64,000 nt of DNA, taken from NCBI GenBank assembly GCA_022559845.1, contig CM040121.1:514332566-514396565 (forward strand). The letters are read 5' to 3'. Positions 11,577 to 21,840 of the stretch are shown here, in pieces; positions within the stretch are counted from its first letter, which is position 1, and each line of letters starts with the position of its first letter. The notes under the pieces are model-generated. The model saw nothing but the letters and a program-made list of their open reading frames with translations. It ran no database searches and had not been told where the DNA came from. Source of the stretch: Amorphophallus konjac (taxonomy: Eukaryota; Streptophyta; Magnoliopsida; Alismatales; Araceae). Made by a program: the position numbers and the translations under genes.

Positions 11577-11849
11577 TGTTTAATGATATTTGTTTTATGT
11601 TATTCAGACGGATCAGCAGGGTTAATGTGTTTTTTTTTGTATTTATTTGATCAGCATGGTGTTGAATTTTTTTATTGGTGGTGTTTATTTATTTGAACAT
11701 CTATGTTGATGTTGAGTTTTTTTCGGTGGTGTTTATTTATTTGGGTACGTTGATGTTGAGTTTTTTTTGTGGTTATCAGTAGGTTCCTAATAATTTTTTT
11801 AACAGGTTTATTAGATAAATAAACGCAATATTTTAAAAAAATATATTTT

Positions 11850-12393
11850 TGATTTCAGACGGATTTTCACTCCGTCGCTATTTCCGTTTGGAATAGCGAC
11901 GGTAATTTCAGACGGAAATTAATATCCGTCGTGATTTCCGTTTCAAACACCGACGGATTTAGGACGAATTTGCATATGGAACCGTCGTCGGTAGTTACGA
12001 CGAAAAAGTAATCCGTCGTAATATCCGGCAGATATAGCGACGGATTTCAGACAAGCTTTCAGACGGATTACTGACGGTATTTACAACGAATTATAAATCC
12101 GTCTTAAAAACCGTATGAAATACAGACGGATAATTTCAGACGGACAGTTACATACGGAAATTTTATCGTATGAGATTTAGACGGAATTTGTGACCGAAAT
12201 TTATTCTGTCTTAATTTCAGACGGAATTTCAGACAGACAAATTAACTGTCACAAATTTGTGACTAAGAATTTCAGACGGTCGATTCCCGTCTTAAATCCG
12301 TCGGAATTCCTTTACAAATATGGTTTGCGACGGATTTTCAGACGGATTTGAGACGGATAATGTCCGTCTGAAATCCCGCTTTTTCTGGTAGTG
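11850..12393 (+). repeat. CACTA subterminal repeats and 3' terminal inverted repeat
   Basis: More than a dozen copies of a CAGACGGATTT / AAATCCGTCTG-type motif occur in both orientations over about 500 bp, then the terminus (reverse complement CACTACCAGAAAAAGCGGG). In En/Spm elements such subterminal motifs are binding sites of the TnpA-type protein, so these are the likely targets of the protein encoded at 5531-11576. The 250 bp between the TnpA-like stop codon and this block are T-rich 3' sequence with repeated TTTATTTATTTG segments and no further gene. Confidence 0.9.
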
Positions 12394-12396
12394 GAG

Positions 12397-12594
12397 GTCT
12401 TCCAAATGCTTCTCATAAAGAATAATCTCCCCTTCCTCTACATTATCTGAAGGTGGGTTAAGAGTTGACTTATCAAGAACATAGACTATCTTTTCAGCCG
12501 TAAGAATAATTCTCAAATTCTTGAGCCAGTCATTGTAATTTAGTCCAATAAGTCAGCTAACATCAAGTATATTATGAAGCGAATGATTCAACAT
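12397..12594 (-). pseudogene. Copia-B gag, N-terminal fragment
   Basis: Read on the minus strand, this encodes an N-terminal copia-gag stretch with LNYNDWLKNLRIILTAEKIVYVLD, the pattern L-(T/N)-(G/Y)-x-N-(Y/F)-x-x-W-L..R..L..E...YVLD of plant copia gag proteins (UBN2/DUF4219 region). The chosen ATG is at 12594-12592. A TGA stop lies soon after it near 12552, so the copy was already damaged. The frame runs to the CACTA boundary and stops there, which identifies the CACTA target site. Confidence 0.75.
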
Positions 12595-12700
12595 TTTGAT
12601 CTATAAAAAGGAGATGGATAAATTAATAACATTACAAACATTCAACTAAGATACGATCTTTAATCTTAATTATAACTCTCACTAATTCTCAGTGAATTTG

Positions 12701-12995
12701 CATAACCCTCATTATGTAAGGACGAAAAACTCCACAGGTTCCCTAGTGGGAACTAGAATCCCATTAACATTACAATAGTAATCTTGTGGGCACACAACAA
12801 ATCACCCCATACTCAATCGGTATACAACTCTTGTCAATTGTAACTCCTTACAACTTCTAGTCTTATTCGGCCTCTAGAACACTTGTGATCTTATGGCAAC
12901 ACAACAAACCACAAAGTCTAGTTAAGTTACACCCATTATTACATGGTAAGTATGGATTTGTGATGTAGCCCTTGTGGCAACACAATAAAGCTACA
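12701..12995 (-). other. Copia-B leader hairpin series
   Basis: Within 300 bp just upstream of gag lie at least five short dyads: CATAA..TTATG (12701-12716), GTTCCC-TAGT-GGGAAC (12738-12753), TTGTAA-CTCC-TTACAA (12838-12853), a two-part hairpin at 12778-12805 (outer GTAATC/AATCAC with wobbles, inner TTGTG-GGCA-CACAA), and 12964-12995 (outer TGTAGC/GCTACA, inner TTGTG-GCAA-CACAA). A fifth of the two-part type is at 12883-12914. Sequences are given on the + strand; the transcript would be the complement. A weaker relative is near 13066-13095. Confidence 0.7.
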
Positions 12996-13219
12996 ACAGT
13001 CCTCTACCTCACGCATGGCATTAACATGTCATAGTTTAGGTCTCTGGCCCCTTACTGAGTTAGTCTTATGGCAGTACAACAAACCTTCCCAATTTAAGGT
13101 CAGCTCACCTAAACTATAATAACAAAAGGTCATGTGGGTCATTCTTCATGCCTTATGTTACAACCTAATATAATGAAAGGAGGGATTTTGAATTTTTTTA
13201 TATGGTCTCATCAAAAGGT

Positions 13220-13221
<2 letters not shown>

Positions 13222-13271
<50 letters not shown>
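13222..13271. repeat. (TA)n microsatellite
   Basis: About 25 TA dinucleotides occur in the copia-B leader, flanked by GGTGG and CCATACC. No function is implied. Confidence 0.97.
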
Positions 13272-13273
<2 letters not shown>

Positions 13274-14478
13274 ATACCTAGTAGACTTATAGAGAGAGAA
13301 GAGAGACATGTATGTCCCATAAATAAATTTATACATCATCCATCAACATAAATAGCCATCATCCATTTATCACATGAACACATCAATGACATCTAAGCGC
13401 AGTCCATAATCACCCAATCATTGCACCCATGGCATGCTCAAATAAAATTTTATTTTCACAAAATAAAATAGTTTTGACCTTGAAGTTTGGGTTTCAAATC
13501 AAAATCAAGCTTTTGATTATTTTGAAAAAATAGATTTAATCACATTAAATCTAACGTCCAAGGTAGAATTTTAATAGTGTAATATTTCACATAATTTTTT
13601 AAATTATATATTTATATAAATAGGACATTTCTATTTTAAAATGAATTTCCTAATTTAATCATCATATGTAAAAATAGAAAATTATTAAAACTAAAAATGT
13701 TCAAATTTCCTTGCTATACCTCGTGGCACCCAGGACTGAAAACGAAGAAGATTGGATTTAAATTAGATTTAAAATTCAAATTTGGGCTTTGGGGGCATAG
13801 AGCAAGCAACTGGCATAAGGTGGACTATAGCACATAGCGCCAGATTACCTTCTTTCCTGCTGTGCCTAGAGGGGTTGGACTGAGGCCCACTGTGATGCCT
13901 ATCCCCTTCCTCCTAAACTCTCCACTTTAAGTGAACCAGTCACCGCCACTACCTTAGGGGCGGCTCCCACGACGCCAATCAACCACCCTGTGGCACCGAC
14001 CGCCGCCGCAGTGGGATGCCTAGTGACCAGCCGGTGAGGCTGAAGCTATCGGCACCAGATGCAGTCAGATGAAGCCGCGGTGGGGTTTTCAACCCCAAAA
14101 ATCCACACCCGGGGGTGGGGGTGGGGGTGATGCCGATAGTTTTAGAGGCGACAGCTCGGTCAAACTCTGGAGTCCCCTGCAACCTTTGCAGTGCTCCCGG
14201 GGTCAAACTCTAGCAGTCTACCTCGGCTTCGGGGCATCGTTTACATGTGGACAAAAGGCCACCCTGTGCATGATGTCTCTAGCCGTCCAAGCGGCTTCCA
14301 ACACCTTGGTCATCGCCAACAATGACCCTGACTTCTGTCTGGTTCGATTTGACCCCGATCTCTATGAAGATTGACCTCATCCCATGGTGTCGTTCTTAGC
14401 CACAAAAACATCAAAAATCACTACAAAAATTACAAAAAATATTTTAAAAATAAGCGGGAATCACGAACGATCAACCTA

Positions 14479-14490
14479 GCTCTGATACCA
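14479..14490 (-). other. Copia-B primer binding site
   Basis: The minus strand reads TGGTATCAGAGC directly after the LTR end. This is complementary to the 3' end of plant initiator methionine tRNA, the usual primer of Ty1/copia elements. Confidence 0.9.
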
Positions 14491-16097
14491 TAGTAAGGAT
14501 ATGAGTCAGGATAAAGAAGAACGCAATAGAAATAAAGAATTAAAATTTTATCTCGACGCGTTGATCACCCAGGCATGATTCTTGACAACTAACTACAAGT
14601 AGTGATCCGATCATTACCTATGCGATGTGTGGATCACAATAAAGTGGAAAGAGTACTCTCGTGGCAGTAACAAACAGTCCAGTGCCGGGTCTCTAGCGGT
14701 ATCCACACAGGCCATAGACGATGGAGTTCTCTCCATGAACCGCACCTCGAATGATCTCCACAAAGTCCTTCTTTCTGAGTCTCCACCCCTTCAAAGAGTG
14801 GATCGAGAGGAGAGGAAGGAGGAGTGAGAGGGGGCACAAAACCCTAGGAGGAGAAAAAGAGTGGACGACCCTATGAGGAGAACCCTGGATGCTTGGCCCA
14901 GGGTTCCCTCCATATAACTATTTATAGACTCCTTTGATTTTTCACAAAAACTCTCATAAATCTATAATTACAGAAATACCCCCATCTTCTATAACCCTAA
15001 TGTGTGTGATCCTCTAAGCCTAGTGTCAGTCTAGTTTGAGGCTCATTAACTCTTTCTTGACTTTTTCGCATTAACACTTAACATGGAATTAATTCTTTAA
15101 TCATCTCATGACTTAAATAATTAAATCATTATCTCATAATAGATAATCATCTCATGATTATTCTTTTATTAGACTTTCAAGTTACAGTAAGCACCAAGCA
15201 ATGCTCCGTGACCCTAGAAGATAAAGGGGATTTATAAAACAACTCTAGGATCTTTTCATCTCTAGTTACCACTCCTTCATTTAGACACAATATATACCAC
15301 CTGGCCATAATTAAGGGCATGGTCATACTATCAAACCCTTCTTACTTATGGCCTGATGAACTCTGTACTCCAAGTCCCACTGGAAAACTCCTTTTCCAGT
15401 GAAACTATCTAACCTTGACCAAGGATTTTCTCGAGTACCGTTCATAGGATACTCTTTATCATGTTATATCTAAGAGTGAATGATCCACTATTGTCATTCA
15501 ATTACCTTCGCATGTATTCCATTATATCCAAGTACCTGAACGTCTAGAACTTATGACTAAAGTCATTTTACCAAGAATCAAAACACATGAGTCCTCATAC
15601 AAGGTATCCTTGGTGACTCATGTCTAAGGACCAACTGTGGTACTATAACTGAAGAATCTTTTAGTTGACAGTTATATATAATCACCATCTAGAGATTCAT
15701 AATCGAATCAGTTCAGTGAACCTTATTCTTGCAATGGGTATCTGCACATATATGCTAGTGTCTCCACATCAGTGACTATAAGACCGGTCACTCTTATCAT
15801 ATAAGAGGATATCATGTGCACTGATCTATCCAGATTTTTTGATATTCCATTTCAAAGATCCTATGGCCAGGAACATTTAGAACATATACATTTGGAAGGT
15901 TGGTCTCATTATCATAATCTCATTATGATCTAACCTTCATCGCATGTGTTCAAGTACTTCATCATGTTAACCGGTAATTTGCATAAATAACTAAGACATA
16001 ATGTAGAAAATATCATAAATAATATTAATATGAATGAGAATGTGCAAGAAATAATTGATGTCATCACATCATAAGTGATTGACTTATAAGACATACA
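14491..16097 (-). repeat. Copia-B 5' LTR, about 1.6 kb
   Basis: The LTR starts on the minus strand with TGTATGTCTTATAAG at 16097 and ends at the PBS. Its last bases read ..TTACTA instead of a canonical CA, possibly a C-to-T change. The partner LTR is outside the window, so the ends are inferred from the TG start and the PBS only. A TATA box lies inside at 14918-14927. Just downstream an 8-bp dyad, AACCCTGG..CCAGGGTT (14881-14905), falls in the expected R region. Confidence 0.75.
14918..14927 (-). promoter_or_regulatory. TATA box of the copia-B LTR
   Basis: The minus strand reads CTATAAATAG, a textbook plant TATA box, about 430 nt before the end of the LTR, where a U3/R junction would be expected. 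Confidence 0.7.
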
Positions 16098-17260
16098 TTT
16101 TTTTTAGTCAAAACATAGGACAATCAATAGTTAGTTGGAACCCTTATCTATCCTTAGTTGGAATACACTCAATCAGAACACCTAAATGTTAATGGCTAAA
16201 TGCACTCAGAAGCAATCAACTGGATTATCACAGTCAACGTCATGCGAGTGATTATCATTTGACTACTTTTATCAACTGAATTGCTTTAGAAAACCACTAA
16301 GGCAGAAAGCTTTTAACTGAACTTCTCTTACTATCTAATTTGTGCCTTATTTGAATATCTTTTGATTCACAATTGCAATTGACAATATCTTTTTAGTTGT
16401 GGCTTACTGTCCATTTCTTTAAGCTGAATATATTCCAGATTTGTGATTTCCAAAGTAGTTGCACTCTTTCCTATGACAATTGATAGACTAACTTCATTCA
16501 CTCTAAAACTTTGTTAAATACACTTGTGCTTTCTATACCAATTGTATGTCACAGCCAAAACGAACATCGCCTCTAATCATTCTATTTGCACAACAACAAA
16601 GTCTATCTATAGCCATAAATTTTACCTACGGCTACGGAAAATGTAGGTATATGTTAAGTTTTCCTACGTTTTAAAAAGACCATAGCTATTTTACCGACAT
16701 TTTGTTTAAATGTAGGTATATGGCCCATTTATTCCAACTGTTATACATGAAGCATCAGAAAATATTATGTGTACCGATAATTTTTGAGTGAACATAGATA
16801 TAGATGTTAAAAATTACTACGATTTTAAGAAAAACATAGGAATAAATTACTTCACTTAAAAAAAGGAAAAGAAGAAACATAGGAAGAGGGACTATCCCGA
16901 GGGTGCCAAAGTTGGCGCCCGATACTTTTCATTTATTCCCCCTTTTATCACACCATTTCCCCTGAATCACACCATTCTTCCTCCTCTTCCTCCCCCATCC
17001 CTTCCCCTCTCTTTTCCCTCGATCTAGTCGATCTCCCATTTTACCTAATCTCCACTAGGAAACACCCTTCCTTCTTCTTCCTTCCTCCTCCTCCCATTGC
17101 AATTGTTTCCCCCCTCAATACCACAACCTTGTGTCTTCTTCCAACTCGACGGCACCAGATCTGATCGCGGAGCACGTAGGGCAGACTGATATCCTCCTGA
17201 TCTGGCTGGGATCTGGCCGCTTGGAGTGGGATCTATCATTGAGGGTGATGGCACAGTAGA
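16098..17260. other. Unassigned sequence between copia-B and the gene-fragment mosaic
   Basis: 16.1-16.6 kb is AT-rich with no gene I can support. 16.6-16.87 kb contains repeated TACCTACGGCTACGG / ATGTAGGTATATG phrases that look like a short non-autonomous DNA transposon remnant, but no terminus could be placed. At 16898 a dyad GGGTGCCAA..TTGGCGCCC marks an abrupt change to pyrimidine-rich, then GC-rich sequence. This may be the upstream region of the malic enzyme copy. Confidence 0.5.
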
Positions 17261-17620
17261 CTATAGATGTAGGACAAATCTGAACATTGGGAGGGTGAAT
17301 CGAGGGCGGCGGCACACCAGACCCGGCCTGCATCTCCATAGGCGGTGCAAGCAAAAGGCGTGAAGAGGTGGGTCTGATCCATGGGGGGACACTGCGGATG
17401 ATCTGCAGGGCCTTCGTGAGATCCGTGGATGCTCAGGACCTATAGGTGTAGGATAGATATGAATGCTGGGAGGGTGAATCGAGGGCGGCGGCGCACCAGA
17501 CCCGGCCTGCATCTCCATAGGCGGTGCAAGCGAAAGGCGTGGAGAGGTGGGTCTGATCCACGGGGGGATGCTACGGATGATCTGCAGGGCCTTCGTGAGA
17601 TCCGTGGATGCTCAAGACCT
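17261..17620. repeat. Tandem duplication of about 179 bp, GC-rich
   Basis: Two copies start at 17261 (CTATAGATGTAGG) and 17440 (CTATAGGTGTAGG) and share the segment GGGCGGCGGC..ACCAGACCCGGCC and the rest of the unit with few changes. They lie 270-630 bp upstream of the malic enzyme start codon. Small ORFs on both strands here overlap freely and match nothing I recognise. Confidence 0.85.
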
Positions 17621-17888
17621 AAGGTGGAAGAGCTCCTGGTCCAGTGAAGATTGCATTTAGGGGGTGCCTTATCTATCTGTCGCGAACCAGATCCGCAAAG
17701 AGGCTCCATAGGGACCGCAGAGGGACGAGGGGGGTCTCTGGCCGCCGCAGCCTGTGTGAATCTTAGATTGAGAGATGATCGAGAGACCCTGAGAGAGGGT
17801 TGGCCAAGAGGGCCAGGTACCTGCCCTTCCCCCCACCCTCCTCCTCCTTCCTCCCCCTTCATCCTTTGTAAACCCTATCCGAAAGGCT

Positions 17889-19991
17889 ATGGAGAGCACA
17901 CTAAAGGAGATGAGGGATAGGGAGTAGATGAAGGATAGGGCCTCAATGCTGGACCACAAGTGCACTGTCGGTGACGGGGTCGAGGACGTCTACGATGAGG
18001 ACCTCGCCACCGAGGAGCACCTAGCTCATCACCCCCTGGACTGTCACCATCGCCAGGTGAAAGCTTCCCCCTTTCTGTCCCTCTTGAGATCTCTACTTTA
18101 GGCCAATGTGGATCGTTGCTCTTGAGTAAAATTTCATATGGAATCTGATAATGGGTGTTTATTTTTTGCTGGCTATTCCATGTTGAGGGATCCTCACCAC
18201 AAGAAGGGGCTTGCCTTCACCGAGAAAGAGAGATGCTTACTACTTGCGTGGCCTCTTATCTCCGGTGTGCATCACCCAACAGCTTCAGGTCTATTGCGAT
18301 CAATACAGCTGTGCTTTTGGAAGCATGGGTTTTTTTTGCTTTGCTGCCAATCGTGACTTTCCTCCTCCATTTCTCAATAGGAGAAGAAGCTCATGCACAA
18401 CCTCCGTCAAGAGGAATGAGAGCTCTTCTATAAGCTTCTCATTAATAATGTCGAGGAATTGTTTCCCATCAACTACACACTAACAGTTGGTGACGCCTTT
18501 CAGAAGTATGGTTCCATTTTCAGGCATCCACGGGGCCCCTACATCAGTTTGAAAGAAAAGTATGATTTTTATCTTTCCTCATAATCTTCCGTTGTACAGA
18601 AGAGGGAATGTGCATCAGGCACACATTATCTTCTTTAGCCAGTATTACTCTTCCTTTTCCTGATTGGCTAACTTGTATCTGGATTAACCAGGGAAAGATA
18701 CTTGAGGTGTTGAAGAACTGGCCCAAAAGAAGCATTCAAGTTATTGTTAGAGATGGTGAACGTATCTTGGGGCTTGGAGACTTTCGGAGCTTGCATGGCT
18801 GCTGTTTGCTCAGCTTGCTTCTTCAATTTCCTTTAAGATTTTTCTTCATGTTCTTCTCCTGTCTTTTAGTTTTTGCCTTCTCAGATGTTAGGTATATGGC
18901 ATGGGATTAATAAAATCCTAAAATTATAATGGAATCAAGAGCATTCACATTTTTTTCCTGACAGCTAGGCTCGACAATTATCCATTTAAAATTCGAACCG
19001 AATTCGAATTCATTTAATCAGATAATTATCCAAATAAAATATCCGACGGATAATTTAATCGGATATCGGATATCCGATTATTAATCGGATACGAATTCGG
19101 ATATTGAGATATCCGTGTTGGATATTATCCGACCAAATATGAACCCTTAGATGAAAATCTAAGGATATGCATATTCTATATATAATTAACTTAAATCTTA
19201 ATATATTTTTTTATTACTCTTTTTATCCTTTTTTGTCTCAAAATATAATTTAAAAATAAGAAATCTACTTACACCCATTTGGTAAGTTATCTCCTATTTT
19301 TTAAGATGAAGTCTAATCTTTTGATAACATCTCCTAAAATAAAAATAACTTCCACTCTTTCTTTTTTTTGAGAAAATAATATACGACGCTCTCACACGAC
19401 TCACCTCTAAGTAGACCTAGCAATTATACGTTTAAAATTCGAACCGAATTTGAATTCGTATTAATCCGATAATTATCCGAATAAAATATCCGACGGATAA
19501 TTCGATTACTAATCAGATAATTCGATTATTAATCGGATACGAATTCGAATATCACATTATCCGCTCCATATCCGATCCGTTTACCGATCTACTAAGGGCA
19601 TCATGCTTAAAATGTTCCAGGGGTAAGCTTGCTTTATATACTGCCCTTGGTGGAATTCGCCCTTCTACGGTAATCATCTCTTTTGGATTATAGTCTACCT
19701 AAATTTTCCTTTGACTTTTCCATGAAAATTGAGAATTTAAGTATTGTGAGTGCTTACCTGTAACAATTGATGTGGGAACTAACAATGAGGAATTACTAAA
19801 TGACGAGTTTTACATTGGGCGGGTTACTGGGCAGGTTGGTATATGCTACCGAGTTGGCAATTTTCCTGTTGTGTGTCTTGCTTAGCTTGTTGAAAATAAT
19901 CAGTTTTGATGTTGACATGTTAATGTAGGAATATGATGAACTTCTCCAATATGTCATGACTGCAGTTAAGCAGAAGGTCCTTCTCCTGCAG
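17889..19991 (+). pseudogene. NADP-dependent malic enzyme gene fragment, N-terminal half
   Basis: The ATG at 17889 opens MESTLKEMRD and GDGVEDVYDEDLATEEHL, the start of plant NADP-malic enzymes. Recognisable exons: 17889-18056; 18168-18288 (YSMLRDPHHKKGLAFTEKER, then YYLRGLLSP after a frameshift); 18381-18560 ([41 protein letters not shown]); 18692-18780 ([27 protein letters not shown]); 19621-19669 (GKLALYTALGGIRPST); 19751-19834 ([20 protein letters not shown]); 19929-19991. Stops occur early in exon 1 and in exon 3, where about 20 residues after LRQ are missing. The NADP-binding C-terminal half is absent. Malic enzyme decarboxylates malate to pyruvate; this copy cannot. Retained introns exclude a processed retrocopy. 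Confidence 0.9.
18966..19600. repeat. Pair of diverged direct repeats in a malic-enzyme intron
   Basis: Copies near 18966-19140 and 19424-19590 both contain TTTAAAATTCGAACCGAATT, TAAAATATCCGACGGATAAT and TTATTAATCGGATACGAATTC. The unit is itself full of GGATAT/ATATCC dyads. Spacer length is about 280 bp. It could be a short non-autonomous element with terminal repeats or two independent insertions of one AT-rich repeat. No target duplication could be assigned. Confidence 0.65.
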
Positions 19992-20179
19992 GTTAGTTAC
20001 TTTATTAGACTCATTTGGGTTTTTCTAGTTCACTACATTGTTCTTGCTACCGAAATAGATCACATCTTGTATGTTTTGATTTTTTTTTGAATTTTATTCT
20101 AATTTGCTAGGACTATCTGTTTGACTCTAATTTTATTCCACCATCTCCTATGTTGTAAGATTTTTTTTTTTTACTACAG

Positions 20180-20347
20180 CAGAGAGTAAACAAAGGGTGG
20201 GGTTACCGAACATTGGACGATTTACCCAGGGGCGCATTTATTTGTGAATGTATTAATTGGTGAAGTGCCGACAAACATGGAGCTTCATTACCATACAATA
20301 CGAATGTTGGGACATGCAAAAGCATTTTATGTTGTTCATATGGCACG
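20180..20347 (+). pseudogene. SET-domain fragment, SUVR-type histone methyltransferase
   Basis: After a polypyrimidine tract and CTACAG acceptor the + strand encodes NKGWGYRTLDDLPRGAFICEC, then, after a one-base shift at about 20257, GEVPTNMELH. This is the SET N-terminal pattern GKGWGLRT-DLP-G-FVCEY-GE--TN-EL of plant SUVR proteins, which methylate histone H3K9. The exon ends at a GTAATG donor at 20348. Only this short stretch is present. It lies 190 bp after the last malic-enzyme exon in the same orientation, although the two genes are unrelated. The following 20348-21011 is AT-rich; a possible short exon at 20508-20520 is unidentified. Confidence 0.7.
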
Positions 20348-21011
20348 GTAATGGAGCCCCATGATCGTCAACATTTCACCAATACATGCACAAACCCTGT
20401 TGTTATCCTTGTAAATTTCTTTTGTAGCTTGTTGTTTGGGCCTAATTTCTTAATTTTTTGCAGTCTACAGTTACATTAGCCACAAAGTCTGTTTTCAATG
20501 CTTTTGCAGGGGATTCCAAGGTATTCTGTTTGGTATCTTATCTCAATGTGATAGCATTTATGACATTGGTCATGGATCATGTAAACTTGTACTGGTGGGT
20601 ATTGATAATGACATAATGTTTCCTGTTACTTGGTTTGAGTTTTTGGATATATATTGTATTGAAGTCTAGCTTTAAACTTTTAATATTGAAATTTGAAAAT
20701 TTTCATGTATTTTATTCTTAATTTGTATGAACTGCTGCCATAATTGTTGCTTGTGTCGCATGCTATATATATAGGTGGGATGATATGTCCATTCTTTTGC
20801 TTGTCTTCAAATAATTGTCCTTAGATTGAAATTGAATCCTTATATATTCAATTATAAATTTGGATGCTTACATGTTCAATTGTTTATTCCAAATTTGCAT
20901 TTTGAAGAATAGGTTTGTTAATAGTTATGAATGTTGGAGTTATTAGTGCTTACCCGAGTTATGAATGTTGCTGCCAATGCATCTCTAGGATTGGATCCAT
21001 TGGGAATTGAC

Positions 21012-21364
21012 TGTTGGGATGTGTACCTGAAGCGGAAGTCATCCCACCGAGAAGGAAGACGACGAGGAAGACGATCCACGCTCACGAACACCGGGAAGGG
21101 AGCGACGTAACCCACGTTCTCTCTCTGATTTTCTCTCTCTATCTCACATACTGTATGTGTGTATGTAACCTAATGGGGAGTTGAATGTAGAGAGGAGGGA
21201 CCAGTCCCAATTGGGCTGAAACAGGATCCCACTTATAACAGGATCCTAATGGGCACTGAATGGGTTTAGCTCATTAACATATTCCTTTAACTGTACTTAA
21301 TGGTGTGTTTAAGTGTGTGTGACCCAATGACAAGTGGACCATAATATTAGGATTAAACCCAACA
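21012..21364 (-). repeat. Copia-A 3' LTR and adjacent polypurine tract
   Basis: Terminal inverted bases are TGTTGGG/CCCAACA. Next to it (21365-21380) the minus strand reads GGACCAAGTGGGAGAA, a purine-rich tract that fits the plus-strand primer site of reverse transcription. Confidence 0.95.
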
Positions 21365-21840
21365 TTCTCCCACTTGGTCCATCTTGTCACAAACATACCA
21401 AATCTTCCTTTCGAAAAATATACATATAACATAGACATACATATAGTTTAAAAGACACTTGAAGATTTGATAGTGGGGCTACACCTGAAGGGAAAAACAC
21501 GATACATGCGCACATGATTAAAACAAAATCACACACCATTCCAGCTAATAGAATCTGAAGAAGTTTAAGTATAGCAAATCAAATGACATGAGTCATGGCG
21601 GTAAATGCATTCTAATCATACACCACCTTCCATGTACCACAATGCCACCAACTTACTACAACTGAACAATAAAACTGAATTAATAGATAAACTCAAACTT
21701 AATGTTTATCTACTGGTCACCACTTAAGCATACATTCTGCCAACCATAATCCATAACCAACATGTATATACAACAAATGGAATAGGCAGAAAACAAAAGA
21801 AGAATCATGATATAAATGTGATCACAAATAACTGTAAGTG

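Larger units (their letters stand above)
1..12393 (+). mobile_element. CACTA (En/Spm) DNA transposon, 5' end outside the window
   Basis: The 3' end is seen directly: the strand reads CTGGTAGTG at 12385-12393, the reverse complement of a CACTACCAG terminus, preceded by dense subterminal repeats of a CAGACGGATTT-type motif. Inside lie two genes in the usual CACTA order: a TNP2-like transposase and a TnpA/Transposase_24-like protein. The element interrupts the gag frame of a minus-strand copia element, so the first bases after it (GAG) should be one copy of the 3-bp target duplication. The other copy and the 5' terminus lie before position 1. More than 12.3 kb is present, large for the superfamily, mainly because of three tandem arrays in or across introns. 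Confidence 0.93.
12394..16097 (-). mobile_element. Copia-B: Ty1/copia element, 5' part only
   Basis: On the minus strand the order is LTR (16097 down to 14491), a PBS reading TGGTATCAGAGC (initiator Met tRNA type), a 1.9-kb leader, and the start of gag, cut by the CACTA element at 12393. The rest of gag and pol should lie before the window. LTR and leader lengths resemble the Tork/Angela group, but lineage cannot be fixed without pol. The leader's GC-rich part (13.86-14.37 kb) has small overlapping ORFs that I do not consider genes. Confidence 0.8.

Noticed and set aside
13979..14374. Open frames in the GC-rich part of the copia-B leader
   Set aside because: Both strands and several frames are open because of composition; no recognisable domain; position is between PBS and gag.
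17045..17965. Six to eight overlapping ORFs on both strands
   Set aside because: GC-rich duplicated sequence upstream of the malic enzyme copy; no protein similarity and no consistent frame.
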